From Molanna angustata (Eukaryota; Arthropoda; Insecta; Trichoptera; Molannidae), in assembly GCA_963576475.1 (NCBI GenBank), contig OY754964.1:47876861-47940860 (forward strand): DNA of 64,000 bases, given 5' to 3'. The stretch's first letter is position 1. Every line of letters begins with the position of its first letter. This document shows, piece after piece, positions 48,901 through 52,567 of the stretch. Under the pieces are notes generated by a model, which worked only from the letters and a program-made list of their open reading frames with translations, made no database searches and had not been told where the DNA came from. The translations under genes were made by a program, and so were the position numbers.

Positions 48901-48949
48901 ATCAGTAGAAAGTGTTACGGAATCAGTGCAAGGTGTTAGAATAGAATAA
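12956..48949 (+). CDS. lin-28: lin-28 orthologue, five coding exons (spliced gene span)
   Basis: Lin-28 is a cytoplasmic/nucleolar RNA-binding protein of the heterochronic pathway; it binds let-7 precursors and many mRNAs and is itself a classic let-7 target. Joined exons: 12956-12983, 42402-42508, 44071-44243, 45728-45848, 48833-48949. All four introns are GT-AG and every junction keeps phase. The product is about 181 residues, near the usual size of insect Lin-28. Domains: residues 1-19 flexible, Gly-rich end; cold-shock domain about 20-80 with CKWFN, the RNP1-like KGWGFI and the RNP2-like DVFVHQ; a basic linker ([14 protein letters not shown]) about 89-103; two zinc knuckles about 104-141; then a Gln/Ser/Val-rich tail to the stop. 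This domain pair is diagnostic of the family. Introns are 29,418, 1,562, 1,484 and 2,984 bp. Exons 2-5 are certain; exon 1 is inferred. Confidence 0.93.
13135..13440. repeat. TTTA/ATTT-rich simple-sequence tract
   Basis: Interrupted runs of TTTA/TTTG units (ttatttatttattta) around 13140-13420, both strands alternating near 13360-13390. Confidence 0.8.
13588..13638. repeat. Perfect 19-bp hairpin in intron 1
   Basis: CTATTTTCATTTTATATGC (13588-13606) and its exact complement (13620-13638) with a 13-nt loop TTTTTTAAAAACA, part of which can also pair. AT-rich and short for a microRNA precursor. Confidence 0.7.
13770..13995 (-). other. Possible decayed transposon coding fragment
   Basis: A minus-strand frame reads [20 protein letters not shown] and [20 protein letters not shown] before a stop. 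It looks protein-like, but I do not recognise the family. Confidence 0.3.
14000..14160 (-). pseudogene. R-LINE 3' end fragment
   Basis: ACACAGCATCATGTGATGTC, AGAGAACGGAACACCACATT, CATTCATGCATCGTC and CTTACATTTCCGTCTTTCAG align with 17025-17165. Only the last 150 bp of an R-LINE remain. Confidence 0.7.
14684..14852 (-). mobile_element. SINE-2, good copy
   Basis: On the minus strand: tRNA-like head CCGCCGTGGCACAGTTGGCA with B box GGGTTCGATTCCCAGC, then GAGAAATTTATTTCTCACGC, TCTCTGGGCTGG and tail GGTTAGTTGGAAGAAATTGC...GGCAATAAACTCGCCACTTG. The anticodon stem is degenerate, so the parental tRNA is not assigned. The tail is shared with repeat D. Confidence 0.8.
14880..16340 (+). pseudogene. R1-like LINE wreck (RT core and C-terminus)
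   Basis: At 14900-15050 the frame reads [20 protein letters not shown], the RT motif typical of R1-type elements, followed in another frame by the ADN(S) box and a [12 protein letters not shown] stretch near 15220-15250. From about 15930 it continues as [20 protein letters not shown] and [11 protein letters not shown], then [12 protein letters not shown] and [12 protein letters not shown] stretches, fitting the C-terminal Cys/His part. Many frameshifts; 15300-15590 looks like foreign sequence. No intact product. Confidence 0.65.
16535..16645 (+). repeat. Repeat C, copy 2
   Basis: Contains GATCATGCCATATCTCACAA, GGGATAACCAGCGACAGGTG and ATAAAAAGAAACACGAC, as in 9118 and 25945. A GGT microsatellite (16473-16487) precedes it. 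Confidence 0.65.
17005..19352 (-). pseudogene. R-LINE split by a CR1-like segment
   Basis: Read on the minus strand: RT motif [18 protein letters not shown] (19352-19200) breaks off after KGLKLST. The R-LINE resumes at about 17772 with [10 protein letters not shown], then [20 protein letters not shown], a [20 protein letters not shown] stretch, [18 protein letters not shown] and [20 protein letters not shown], and ends at CATACATACATACCATCAC. The missing FADD box falls exactly in the replaced region. One Met-initiated frame spans 17332-17721 and another 17122-17313. The element is dead. Confidence 0.85.
17775..19195 (-). pseudogene. CR1/Jockey-type LINE segment inside the R-LINE
   Basis: Minus strand: end of an endonuclease domain ([18 protein letters not shown] ... 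DNYHPPL, 19160-18940), linker (18750-18400), then [84 protein letters not shown], where it stops. Both the 5' part and the 3' part (FADD box onward, 3' UTR) are absent. Two frameshifts are visible near 18380 and 17940. Confidence 0.8.
19529..19602. repeat. Two-copy direct repeat, about 37 bp
   Basis: TTTTTAGTTACCAGACAGTA + TGACTC occurs twice in a row (about 19530 and 19564). Confidence 0.75.
19603..20609. other. AT-rich intron DNA without a called feature
   Basis: A small hairpin TCGTGGTA...TACCACGA lies at about 19787-19811. Nothing else recognised. Confidence 0.4.
20610..20990 (-). pseudogene. LINE C-terminal remnant
   Basis: Minus-strand frame: [38 protein letters not shown] and [18 protein letters not shown]. 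It has the same GHVQR...GRPxxxW signature, but is too different in sequence from the R-LINE copies to be the same subfamily. Confidence 0.7.
21020..21305 (-). pseudogene. R-LINE 3' fragment
   Basis: Minus strand: [51 protein letters not shown] and [16 protein letters not shown], ending at ACATTACGCCGTTTCCCTAT on the plus strand. Closest to the copy at 54585-55240. Confidence 0.75.
21670..21925 (+). repeat. Repeat D, copy 1
   Basis: Order: ATCTGATAATACC, TTCTTCTTCCTCTCC, TTCCTTTCATCGCTTTGAAC, a T-rich run, TTCTGTGATC and the tail CTCTGGTTCGTTGGAATAAA...AATAAACCCGCAATTGTACA. Collinear with 38785-39060 and 40545-40815. Probably a LINE 3' UTR. Confidence 0.75.
22200..22480. other. Hydrophobic short frame, not supported as a gene
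   Basis: A plus-strand frame at 22210-22398 is rich in Phe/Leu/Ile because the DNA is T-rich; no start context or splice signal supports expression. Confidence 0.3.
22590..23025 (+). pseudogene. LINE C-terminal remnant (different family)
   Basis: A plus-strand frame reads [40 protein letters not shown], then [12 protein letters not shown] after a stop. The pattern [10 protein letters not shown]...MxRWG...CxCGxxQ is the C-terminal zinc-knuckle-like end of several non-LTR retrotransposons. Stops and a frameshift make it non-functional. Confidence 0.65.
23030..25260. other. AT-rich intron DNA, nothing firm
   Basis: At 23965-24020 there is ATCTGTCCCGAGGAAGAAGC then AGTCGCTTCGAAACCGGTCA, a string of the type often found near retroelement 3' ends, without further support. 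Frames at 24352-24849 lack recognisable domains. Confidence 0.35.
25265..25725 (-). pseudogene. LINE C-terminus with 3' end
   Basis: A minus-strand frame of 118 codons ends [40 protein letters not shown] and ESYNNP-stop, the typical C-terminus of CR1/Jockey-superfamily LINEs (AxxxWNxLPxELR...FxxxLKxHxF). A short 3' UTR follows to GGCGCTATAAAAATAATCC. It is uninterrupted but 5'-truncated before the RT. Confidence 0.8.
25945..26145 (+). repeat. Repeat C, copy 3
   Basis: CATCCATACCATTACGGCAT, GAGGTAACCAGCGTCAGGTG, GCTGTTGTATTTTCAATTAC and CTCTTACGGGACATCC match the copy at 9118-9385. Confidence 0.65.
26765..26925 (-). pseudogene. R-LINE internal fragment
   Basis: Minus strand: [16 protein letters not shown], PILTYASET and [14 protein letters not shown], aligning with the 17320-17480 part of the R-LINE. 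Short, both ends lost. Confidence 0.6.
26930..27760. other. AT-rich intron DNA, no feature
   Basis: A 65-codon frame (27126-27323) lies in a locally GC-richer patch at 27180-27300, with no domain recognised. Confidence 0.35.
27765..27935 (+). mobile_element. SINE-1, degraded
   Basis: CAGTGGTCGCGATTTTGAAT, CGATCGATTTCGTTCACCTA, AGCATAAGCATATATAAAG, GGAATGTACGAGGATGG, CAGGGACATTCATTC and an A-rich end. The tRNA head is largely lost. Confidence 0.65.
28085..28970 (-). repeat. A/T-rich block, possibly LINE 3' UTR material
   Basis: Two blocks each begin at the low-coordinate side with T/A tetranucleotide runs (28090-28125 and TTTA repeats at 28543-28566), followed by A-rich, C-poor plus-strand DNA. 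This resembles the 3' UTR plus tail of the LINE at 32703-36545. No coding homology, so low confidence. Confidence 0.35.
29512..29787. mobile_element. 276-bp palindromic MITE, family H (intact)
   Basis: Left arm GATATTTTTATTGACAAACT...GAGACGAAGTTGGGATATTA...CCAGAAACTCAAGGCAC is complementary to the right arm ending ...AGTTTGTCAGTAAAAATATC over about 85 bp with few mismatches. The centre (about 29600-29695) is single-copy. A second copy at 58496-59295 is split by a LINE. Confidence 0.85.
29871..29948. repeat. Minisatellite, 3 x 26 bp
   Basis: Three identical units of ATCATCACTAATGCTTTGGA + CTTCAT in tandem. Confidence 0.95.
30475..30655 (-). mobile_element. SINE-2, good copy
   Basis: Same order as 14684-14852 (tail complement CCCTGCGCAAGTGGCGAGTT, body, CTGCTGGGAATCGAACCC, head complement CCGCGGCGCGGTCGG). 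A short deletion (about 14 bp) lies beside the B box. Confidence 0.8.
30690..30845. repeat. GCAAGACC-type satellite tract 1
   Basis: Degenerate repeats of CTTGCAAGA and CAAGACCAAGACC. The first 30 bp carry the complementary strand (GTCTTGCATGTCTTGCAGTC), so the tract is partly self-complementary. Confidence 0.85.
30951..31030. repeat. Minisatellite, 4 x 20 bp
   Basis: Four tandem units of TGTCATATTACTGAATTTCA with one or two substitutions. Confidence 0.95.
31058..31225. repeat. GCAAGACC-type satellite tract 2
   Basis: GCAAGACCTGCAAGACTTGC, then units GCAAGACC/CAAGACCAAGACC with variable spacers, ending with the complement GGTTTTGGTCTTGCATTTGC. Same vocabulary as tract 1. Confidence 0.85.
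31457..32194. mobile_element. 738-bp Harbinger-like non-autonomous element
   Basis: Ends TGGCCAGTTTCAT... and ...ATGAAACTGGCTG form terminal inverted repeats flanked by TAA on both sides (31454-31456 and 32195-32197). Subterminal parts are also inverted (TTAAAGGAGACTTAATGTCG vs AATTAAAGGCGACTTTAAAT). A 3-bp TAA/TTA duplication is characteristic of PIF/Harbinger. No transposase frame inside. Confidence 0.8.
32205..32600 (+). repeat. Repeat B, uninterrupted copy (empty site for repeat A)
   Basis: Collinear with 9608-9729 plus 10735-11180 but without the 1-kb A insert: GTATCTGAGTGTGTGTGCTA passes straight into TGTTCTATGTACGTCGTG. Contains a direct repeat of GGAAACTTAAAATTGGA (about 32507 and 32538). 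Confidence 0.8.
32703..36545 (-). mobile_element. Nearly complete CR1/Jockey-superfamily LINE, antisense in lin-28 intron 1
   Basis: Runs on the minus strand from about 36545 to a (AATA)n tail at 32703-32725, a common 3' end for this superfamily. ORF2 is open. The 3' UTR (33570-32730) is about 840 bp and holds two good and one partial degenerate repeats of GATGGCTATTTCTTTCGYAT...AAAATTATGAATACA (near 32860, 33093, 33277). No ORF1 is present, so the 5' end is truncated or lost. Confidence 0.85.
33571..36423 (-). CDS. LINE ORF2: AP endonuclease + reverse transcriptase, intact
   Basis: 950 codons without a stop. Residues 1-230 form an APE-type endonuclease: STNIRS, the catalytic Glu in LSECW, the YRSP box, LIGDINID, the SCIDHIM motif and the final TDH. 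The RT spans about 430-760: [78 protein letters not shown], the catalytic FADDT, then LNSNKTKF and KYLGVYID. The C-terminus ends FNRLPVELK...FK. All catalytic residues seen are present, so the copy may be young. The usual start at 36423 is TTG; the frame stays open about 40 codons further upstream (to a TAA near 36548) without an ATG. It replicates by target-primed reverse transcription in the nucleus. Confidence 0.92.
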   Translation of the reverse strand: MLKQFSSLKIISTNIRSITKNFDDFLILLADIKIEFDIIVLSECWITDIYHPKQINGYSSFHTTINRSQADGVVVYIKGNLQHEVIEIDLADANCLKINLKHMSLFAIYRSPRVYNIDSFVSSLNAVLCECSNEIMLIGDINIDILKPLRGMNDEYLNLLSSHGMSSHINANTRVTQTTQSCIDHIMLRSKLKSIAIVFTSTITDHYSTIIGFSGKNCSYEKPKTLSKITIDYSKLNLKLKSENWSQTLMCTDTDIAFDQFMLTYSRYIEDAKTISIIKQKKHKLKPWITEGLLFSINKRNKLHKALKHNLDPHALIYYKRYRNICKKLLKDTKCNYYKQKLEEAGGNQKTIWSIIKEASDIKKTNIVPSTLNINNENITFADDPCKITNYINDYFCDIGDKLATELLNQTSKTEIELANNITQSAVYSPNLLILTPSTSAEVDLVIQSLNDTKSPGHDKLTTSLLKTTRQFITTPLNHIINLSFSSGVFPKGLKRSIILPIHKNGNSTDINNFRPISILCVISKVIEKIVKRRLNGFLDKHEIISKYQFGFREGYSTDSAVLELTKNITTALDRGNKCLAIFLDLSKAFDTVSHQILIAKLFKIGIRHRSLDWFTSYLSNRTQSVSLLGHNSSDRTVKFGVPQGSVLGPILFLIYINDLCALCESTTTIAFADDTTLFIEGKTWHDTFVIAERSINIVRNWLDANLLTLNSNKTKFIPFSLNNSTQPPINLIIHINNNSKQDAIGRVTSIKYLGVYIDRNLRWDAHVDNLSIRVRKLVHVFRCIRNILSSSVLKQVYFALCQSILSYAIIVWGGCANAIMDPLQRAHKSIIKVINKWPRDYPSITLFKNYKVLDIKQIYIRSATTHFFYNDRSKFRSQQSRNTRQSVNINFCIPYCRTTMAQHQFAFRAPTAFNRLPVELKALENKNRFKTDITARLLDKTIDTFYLLT
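36779..37240 (-). other. Unrecognised ORF with LINE-like 3' tail
   Basis: A minus-strand frame (37182-36952, 76 codons, [20 protein letters not shown]... then [18 protein letters not shown]) is hydrophilic and has balanced codon use, unlike the AT-biased chance frames around it. About 130 bp after its stop the strand reads CGGCGCTGTAAAAATTTATT followed by (ATT)n, similar to the 3' end of the LINE at 25265. It may be a small or truncated retroelement gag/ORF1-like piece. Function unknown. Confidence 0.4.
37245..38710. other. AT-rich intron DNA, no feature called
   Basis: Includes a 79-codon plus-strand frame at 37291-37530 without a recognisable domain. No repeats matched elsewhere in the window. 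Confidence 0.35.
38716..38786. repeat. Two-copy tandem repeat, about 34 bp
   Basis: AATAATAATATTAAACATAT + TCAAAAAAGGCTAA occurs twice. Confidence 0.9.
38785..39060 (+). repeat. Repeat D, copy 2
   Basis: ATCTATCTGATAATACTAGA, TTTCTTCTTTCTCTCC, CCTATCATTGCTATGAAC, TTTTCTTCTGTAATC, and tail CTCTGGTTGGTTGGAACAAA...AATAAACGCGCCAATGTACA. Confidence 0.75.
39575..39890 (+). other. GC-richer patch, possible LINE C-terminus relic
   Basis: The plus strand at 39775-39870 can be read as a broken frame with [20 protein letters not shown] sequence, weakly like LINE C-termini. The preceding 39585-39680 has an imperfect inverted repeat around GATCGCTGATTGGTCGCTAG. Low support. Confidence 0.3.
40545..40815 (+). 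repeat. Repeat D, copy 3
   Basis: TTCCTCTCCTCTTCC, CATCATTGCTATGAATTGTT, TTTTCTTCTGCTATC, CTAATTGCCATAGTA, and tail CCCTGGTTTGTTGGAAGAAA...GGCAATAAGCCCACC. This is the copy whose tail is closest to SINE-2. Confidence 0.75.
40870..41280. repeat. Degenerate tandem repeat, 160-210 bp period
   Basis: AATTATTTTTTAGTA, TATAAAACATAAAATCTAAA, ATGAAGTTATGTACATAAAT and GGTACCTAC recur at about 40886, 41050 and (partly) 41261. Confidence 0.75.
41288..42287 (+). repeat. Repeat A, copy 3 (most complete), next to lin-28 exon 2
   Basis: From CTAGTTGCATGTAACACATG to GAACGAATCGACAGTTG, exactly 1,000 bp. Family features: both ends carry CCAACTGTCGAT-type words in inverted orientation; a G/C homopolymer next to a (CA)n/(TG)n tract (here TAAGGGGGGACGGACAGACA); the conserved TATGCTGCGAAGCCTC; no coding frame. 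It ends 114 bp before the exon 2 acceptor. Probably a non-autonomous DNA element; the family is not recognised. Confidence 0.85.
42402..42508 (+). CDS. lin-28: lin-28 coding exon 2, first half of the cold-shock domain
   Basis: The acceptor is preceded by a pyrimidine-rich run (tttccgtttgttgttccag) and the donor is CAG|GTATTA. It encodes the start of the cold-shock domain: [18 protein letters not shown], then [17 protein letters not shown]. It contains the aromatic RNA-contact residues of the RNP1-like motif (W, F) and of the RNP2-like motif (F, H). The exon starts with two bases of a split codon and ends on a codon boundary. The other two frames of the exon are not conserved-looking. Confidence 0.95.
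43500..43840 (+). pseudogene. R-LINE 3' end in lin-28 intron 2
   Basis: Plus strand: [32 protein letters not shown], ending GACATGGTGTGATGGTATAT. It aligns with 17005-17310 inverted. One stop replaces an Arg codon; it is sense to lin-28 and ends about 230 bp before exon 3. Confidence 0.85.
44071..44243 (+). CDS. lin-28: lin-28 coding exon 3, second half of cold-shock domain and basic linker
   Basis: Acceptor TTTCAG at 44065-44070, donor AAG|GTATGT. It encodes [19 protein letters not shown] and on through [17 protein letters not shown], which closes the five-strand cold-shock barrel. A short link (SAVDCHGSH) and the basic stretch [13 protein letters not shown] follow; such stretches serve in nucleic-acid contact or nucleolar localisation in Lin-28 proteins. 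It ends in phase 2; the split Arg codon is completed by exon 4. Confidence 0.95.
44660..44900 (+). pseudogene. LINE C-terminal remnant in lin-28 intron 3
   Basis: Plus strand, with frameshifts: [57 protein letters not shown]...GRRxxGRP signature only. Confidence 0.65.
45140..45450 (-). pseudogene. LINE C-terminal remnant, antisense, in lin-28 intron 3
   Basis: Minus strand: [24 protein letters not shown], then [18 protein letters not shown] and [24 protein letters not shown], the end of a BovB/RTE-like C-terminus (WSDD...A.DR..W...EAYV.QW). It resembles the sense copy at 61600-62037. Confidence 0.7.
45728..45848 (+). CDS. lin-28: lin-28 coding exon 4, both zinc knuckles
   Basis: Acceptor TTTACAG, donor AAG|GTAGGT. 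It encodes [15 protein letters not shown], the spacer VMGPQPKR, and [14 protein letters not shown]. The second knuckle is a standard CX2CX4HX4C. The first reads CX2CX5HX4C, one residue longer before the His. In Lin-28 this tandem pair recognises the GGAG-type motif in the let-7 precursor terminal loop. Without splicing, the frame would run on from 45777 to a stop in the intron at 45959. Confidence 0.95.
46180..47437. mobile_element. 1,258-bp inverted-repeat element in lin-28 intron 4
   Basis: Terminal inverted repeats of about 130 bp, nearly identical (TTATTTACAAGTGGTATAAG... through ACGGGAAAAATAGTAATTTT...CCCGGGAAACG), flanked by TTA on both sides (46177-46179, 47438-47440). The TTA duplication suggests PIF/Harbinger. 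The centre holds an internal tandem of palindromes (separate entry). No transposase frame. High identity of the arms implies a fairly recent insertion. Confidence 0.88.
46752..47143. repeat. 160-bp tandem repeat of nested palindromes inside the element
   Basis: Period exactly 160 bp (CTATTYTAAGCAAACTTTTG at 46771, 46931, 47091), about 2.4 copies. Each unit carries two inverted repeats: AAACCTAACCAACC...GGTTAGGTTAGGTTT, and GCGACTCGCGTGAGCGAGTT...AACTCGCTCACGCGAGTCGC around a 20-nt loop. Confidence 0.92.
47441..48830. other. Rest of lin-28 intron 4
   Basis: AT-rich, no repeat copies recognised. The 82-codon frame at 48469-48717 is composition-driven (Ile/Tyr-rich) and not called. Confidence 0.45.
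48833..48949 (+). CDS. lin-28: lin-28 terminal coding exon
   Basis: Acceptor TTTCCAG at 48826-48832. It encodes 38 residues, starting [20 protein letters not shown] and ending QGVRIE, then TAA at 48947-48949. This C-terminal tail is low in complexity and rich in Gln, Ser and Val, as expected for the poorly conserved end of insect Lin-28. The in-phase join after ...DCPTK supports it; the tail itself has no diagnostic motif. Confidence 0.85.
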   Translation: MERKKGSSEQSANQSVSGQNGDQSVESVTESVQGVRIE

Positions 48950-49005
48950 TGGTAGAGATACCCATCATTTCCTTTGTAGGTGCCAGATTGTGGGTTGTGT
49001 TCTGA

Positions 49006-49011
49006 AATAAA
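49006..49011 (+). terminator. Proximal poly(A) signal of lin-28
   Basis: AATAAA begins 57 bases after the lin-28 stop codon, the first canonical signal downstream. Many further AATAAA words follow in the AT-rich DNA, so longer 3' UTR forms are possible. Confidence 0.5.
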
Positions 49012-49315
49012 AAAATATACAGATCATATTTAGACATTTCGTCATTAAATGGATAAATGGGAGTCTTTAGACAACTCATATATTTTTGAAAATTTTTAGG
49101 AGAGTAAGATACAAAAAAAATTTAGGTATACAAAAATGTTGCAATATGTGAAAAACTAAAACGTTGCAATATTATGTGTAGGTATTTGAAATTTGACATT
49201 TTATGTAAAAAGAAAACATTGCACTTTCTACATTAACTGAATCTACGTTACTGAATCAAAAGACCTTCTATAAAGTATTTAGAAAAAGGACCTGAGTCAA
49301 ATTTTAAACAATGTT

Positions 49316-49454
49316 CACATTTGCTTAGTGCTATTTTTTTGTATGGGATTTGACATTTCTTGTTCATCATTGAAGAAAAACTTTCTAAAACAAGCGTCAA
49401 ACCCCATACAAAAAAATAGCGCTTTGAAAAAGCGAACTACTAAGCGAAAATGTG
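49316..49454. mobile_element. 139-bp palindromic MITE, 367 bp after lin-28 stop
   Basis: CACATTTGCTTAGTGCTATTT...GTATGGGATTTGAC pairs with GTCAAACCCCATACAAAAAA...CTAAGCGAAAATGTG; small internal asymmetries. If the lin-28 3' UTR extends past 49.0 kb this would form a large hairpin in the mRNA. Confidence 0.75.
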
Positions 49455-52442
49455 TATCTACAGAATATTCTAGCTGTTTGTTTAGTTTTGTGTTGGCCTA
49501 ACTAACCATTGTATCTTAATTTTACAACTTGCCTCTTTTGTAAACTATTCTTCTGAAAAATTTAAGTAAGTATATTAGTTTTGCCCATTTTCTTTTAATG
49601 ACGATTTGGCATGAGCAACTCCGGGTAATAAACTAACTAACCAGGGTTTATAAATAACTTAGCTACTTATTTTTTCATATTTCAATTAGTTTTAAGGTGG
49701 TTTATCATACAACATAAACTCAGTTATAGAAAAATGTGACTATACAAGACAATAAATAAATAAAACATAATTTTTTATACAACGACAATCACTTTGATAA
49801 TTCATACTTTATAGTATGTTATTACACATTTTATTTAAATTAAAATCAAAATCTCTCATAAAGCAACAATATACTTAAAATTATTAATATTTTTTATTAA
49901 AACCATAAAGTATAGTGAATAAAGAAACTGTTAAAGCCATAGCGAAAACCATATACCTATATTTATGTTACTTGAAATATATTTTAATTAGGTACCTACG
50001 TTTTGATATATTTTAATGGTTAGACTAATGCATAATTATGGAATACTTTGATCAATATGATTATTTCAAAATATATGCTCTATGTATCTATGTAGATACA
50101 TTCTTTTAATAAAAGATCACACTTTTTCAATATCATCTTATGTAGTATGTGAAACCACATGAAACAAAGGCATTTTTTACATTTATTTGTAAAATGATTT
50201 GACAAATGATATCATTTTTGAGTTATTCATTTGTTAATCTTATTGTTTTCAATCGTTCTGTGTTCATTTTTTTTATTGTAATTGCAATTGCAAATATTTA
50301 ACACTATTTTACTATTGATTGTGTTCACAAATTGCTAGATTAATAGTATTAACATGAATAGTGAAAAGTGAAACAGATTTTAAGAACATGCGCAATATAC
50401 ATACTTCCCTTGTTATACTTTTATTTGTTATTTTAAAATATTTCTTTTGTTTATTTTTATGAGAAAAAGTAGCATTTTTTAAATATTAAGATGGATGATA
50501 TTTTTAAAGTTTAGCTTCCCCATAGGCTCAGTTTACAGATTGGATTTTTGTCTCCTTGAAATGGCGTCGGATTGCTGTTGATCCGATGCACGTGCATGAA
50601 TTCCTGTATAAAGAATATTAAAAAATGTCTGATCCACTGCGTCCGATATGTACGCTGCGCCTAAGAAGACCCTAACCTATATTGCCAACTTTTAACAATT
50701 AATTGTGAATGCGTCCAATGAGCGTCAGAAATTACATGTAAAAGTAAATTGAAAAGCATTATTGTCATCTAAATGAAAAAATATATCTAGTTAGAACTTA
50801 GATAAAAGAAATATTTTAAAGTTATAGATAAAATAAAACAACATTTTGATTTTATGAATAAAACTATATTCTTCTTTTGTTTTCAATATGACATTAACTT
50901 TATTTTATTCAATGTCTAAACAAAGTTTGCCCTGCTTAGTCAAAAGACGGAATTTCAACATGTAACATAGTTTGCAATAATTACTTAGAAAGGTAGCAAA
51001 ATTTTCAGAGAAGTGATTTCTGTATTAACACAGTAGAAATAGTGCAAGTATACTTAATTTTGAATCATACTGATTTGGATAAGTTAAAATGAAATTATTA
51101 TAGCCTTGTCAAAACAAATATTATACAAATGATGCTGCGATGGCATGTTAAATATTTGATAAAACTACTATCTTCTCTTAATTATGTGAAACACATAATA
51201 TATGAAATTTTTGGCTAAGCTGGGGAAATAATATTATCATGAAAGGAATAATATTATCATGAAATAATATAATTATTATATTATAAATTTTAACAACATA
51301 CTCAAAAAGAATTGCTAATTAATGAAATCAAATTGCCTCAAGAATTAAAATATTGTTGATGATTCTTAATGCTTTAATGTCATCAGATTTATAATTTAGT
51401 TTTACTATTTTTCCTTTGCTATATAACTTAATATAATTATAATCTTTACTATTGATATTGAAACTCATAGTACAACTTTAATACCTACCTCAACTTTTGA
51501 TATATTTGTATTGTCAAAGGTAATATTACTTTTTTATTCTAGTAGTATTAATCGGTCTTCGAAAGTATGATATGAAATACATCAAAGACTAATTATTATT
51601 TATTATTATACTATAGGAGAGGTGTATTTTGTTTATATTTTTGCGGACCAATAGTATAGTATAAAATAAATTTATACTTTGTGGAAGGAAAATCAAGGAT
51701 AGAAACATCTTATTTAGTTATTGCTGAACATTCAAATTCTAACAAATATTTTCAACATAAAATTTTTTACACATTTTAATACTTACCAGTAATTTTGTTC
51801 TGAAAATAAAAATATCAAACAGTATGTTAAAACCTGTAGAATGTTTTATAACAATTCATTTTTATGTACTCTTAAGAAGCATTCAATGATATTGTCAATC
51901 AAAACAATTAATCGAGTTATAATCATTTTAGTTTTACTTTTTTTTTATTTAGTTTTACATGGTAACTTCATCGTGGACTTTATAAATGTACATTTTGAAA
52001 ATCAATATTTTTTTTTGTAGATAATACATACTTTTATTATTTTTCTAAATATATTCAATAAAAAACATTTCTTTTATAATAGCATTATGAAAATATTAGT
52101 TTCTCAAATTAATTCAGCGATAATGGCATTTCTGTCAAGAAACATAATTTACCTTAGAGGTACATTGAATTTGATTTTGAATTGACTTTTGATGTTGTTT
52201 CATAATCAAAACCAATATATACATCAATGAATTGTTATTTCATGGAGACATACTAAATGTGGATTTAAAACTAACCCAACAATTAATTGATTTTATTTTT
52301 TACCGTTGATATGGAGATCCATTCTTATATCGCTTAATTTTTCTATTGTTTATTCACAAGATTAAAATAACACCAATAAGGGCAGTAATTTACTGATTAC
52401 AATTTTGCTAGTAAACCTGTGAATCATAAAATGACACTCTTA
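49455..52442. other. Repeat-poor AT-rich DNA downstream of lin-28
   Basis: No ORF, LINE, SINE or MITE recognised across about 3 kb, unlike the rest of the window; contains the first let-7 seed match. A CpG-richer patch lies at 50560-50670 (TGATCCGATGCACGTGCATG). Confidence 0.45.
51485..51492 (+). promoter_or_regulatory. let-7 8-mer seed match downstream of lin-28
   Basis: CTACCTCA is the perfect complement of the let-7 seed with a terminal A. It lies 2.5 kb after the lin-28 stop on the sense strand. It is functional only if the 3' UTR reaches this far, which the sequence cannot show. Confidence 0.35.
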
Positions 52443-52564
52443 TGGCCAGTTTCACCGGGGTATTATAAGTAACTTCCTACGGAAGAATTACCTAACTCGT
52501 AACTTTCTGATAAGAGACTGCTTAAGTTATTTAGGTAATACTTATAATTTGGTGAAACTGGCCA
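52443..52564. mobile_element. 122-bp Harbinger-like MITE
   Basis: Perfect 14-bp ends TGGCCAGTTTCACC / GGTGAAACTGGCCA, imperfect pairing further in, flanked by TTA on both sides (52440-52442, 52565-52567). It shares the terminal TGGCCAGTTTCA with the 738-bp element at 31457. Confidence 0.85.
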
Positions 52565-52567
52565 TTA

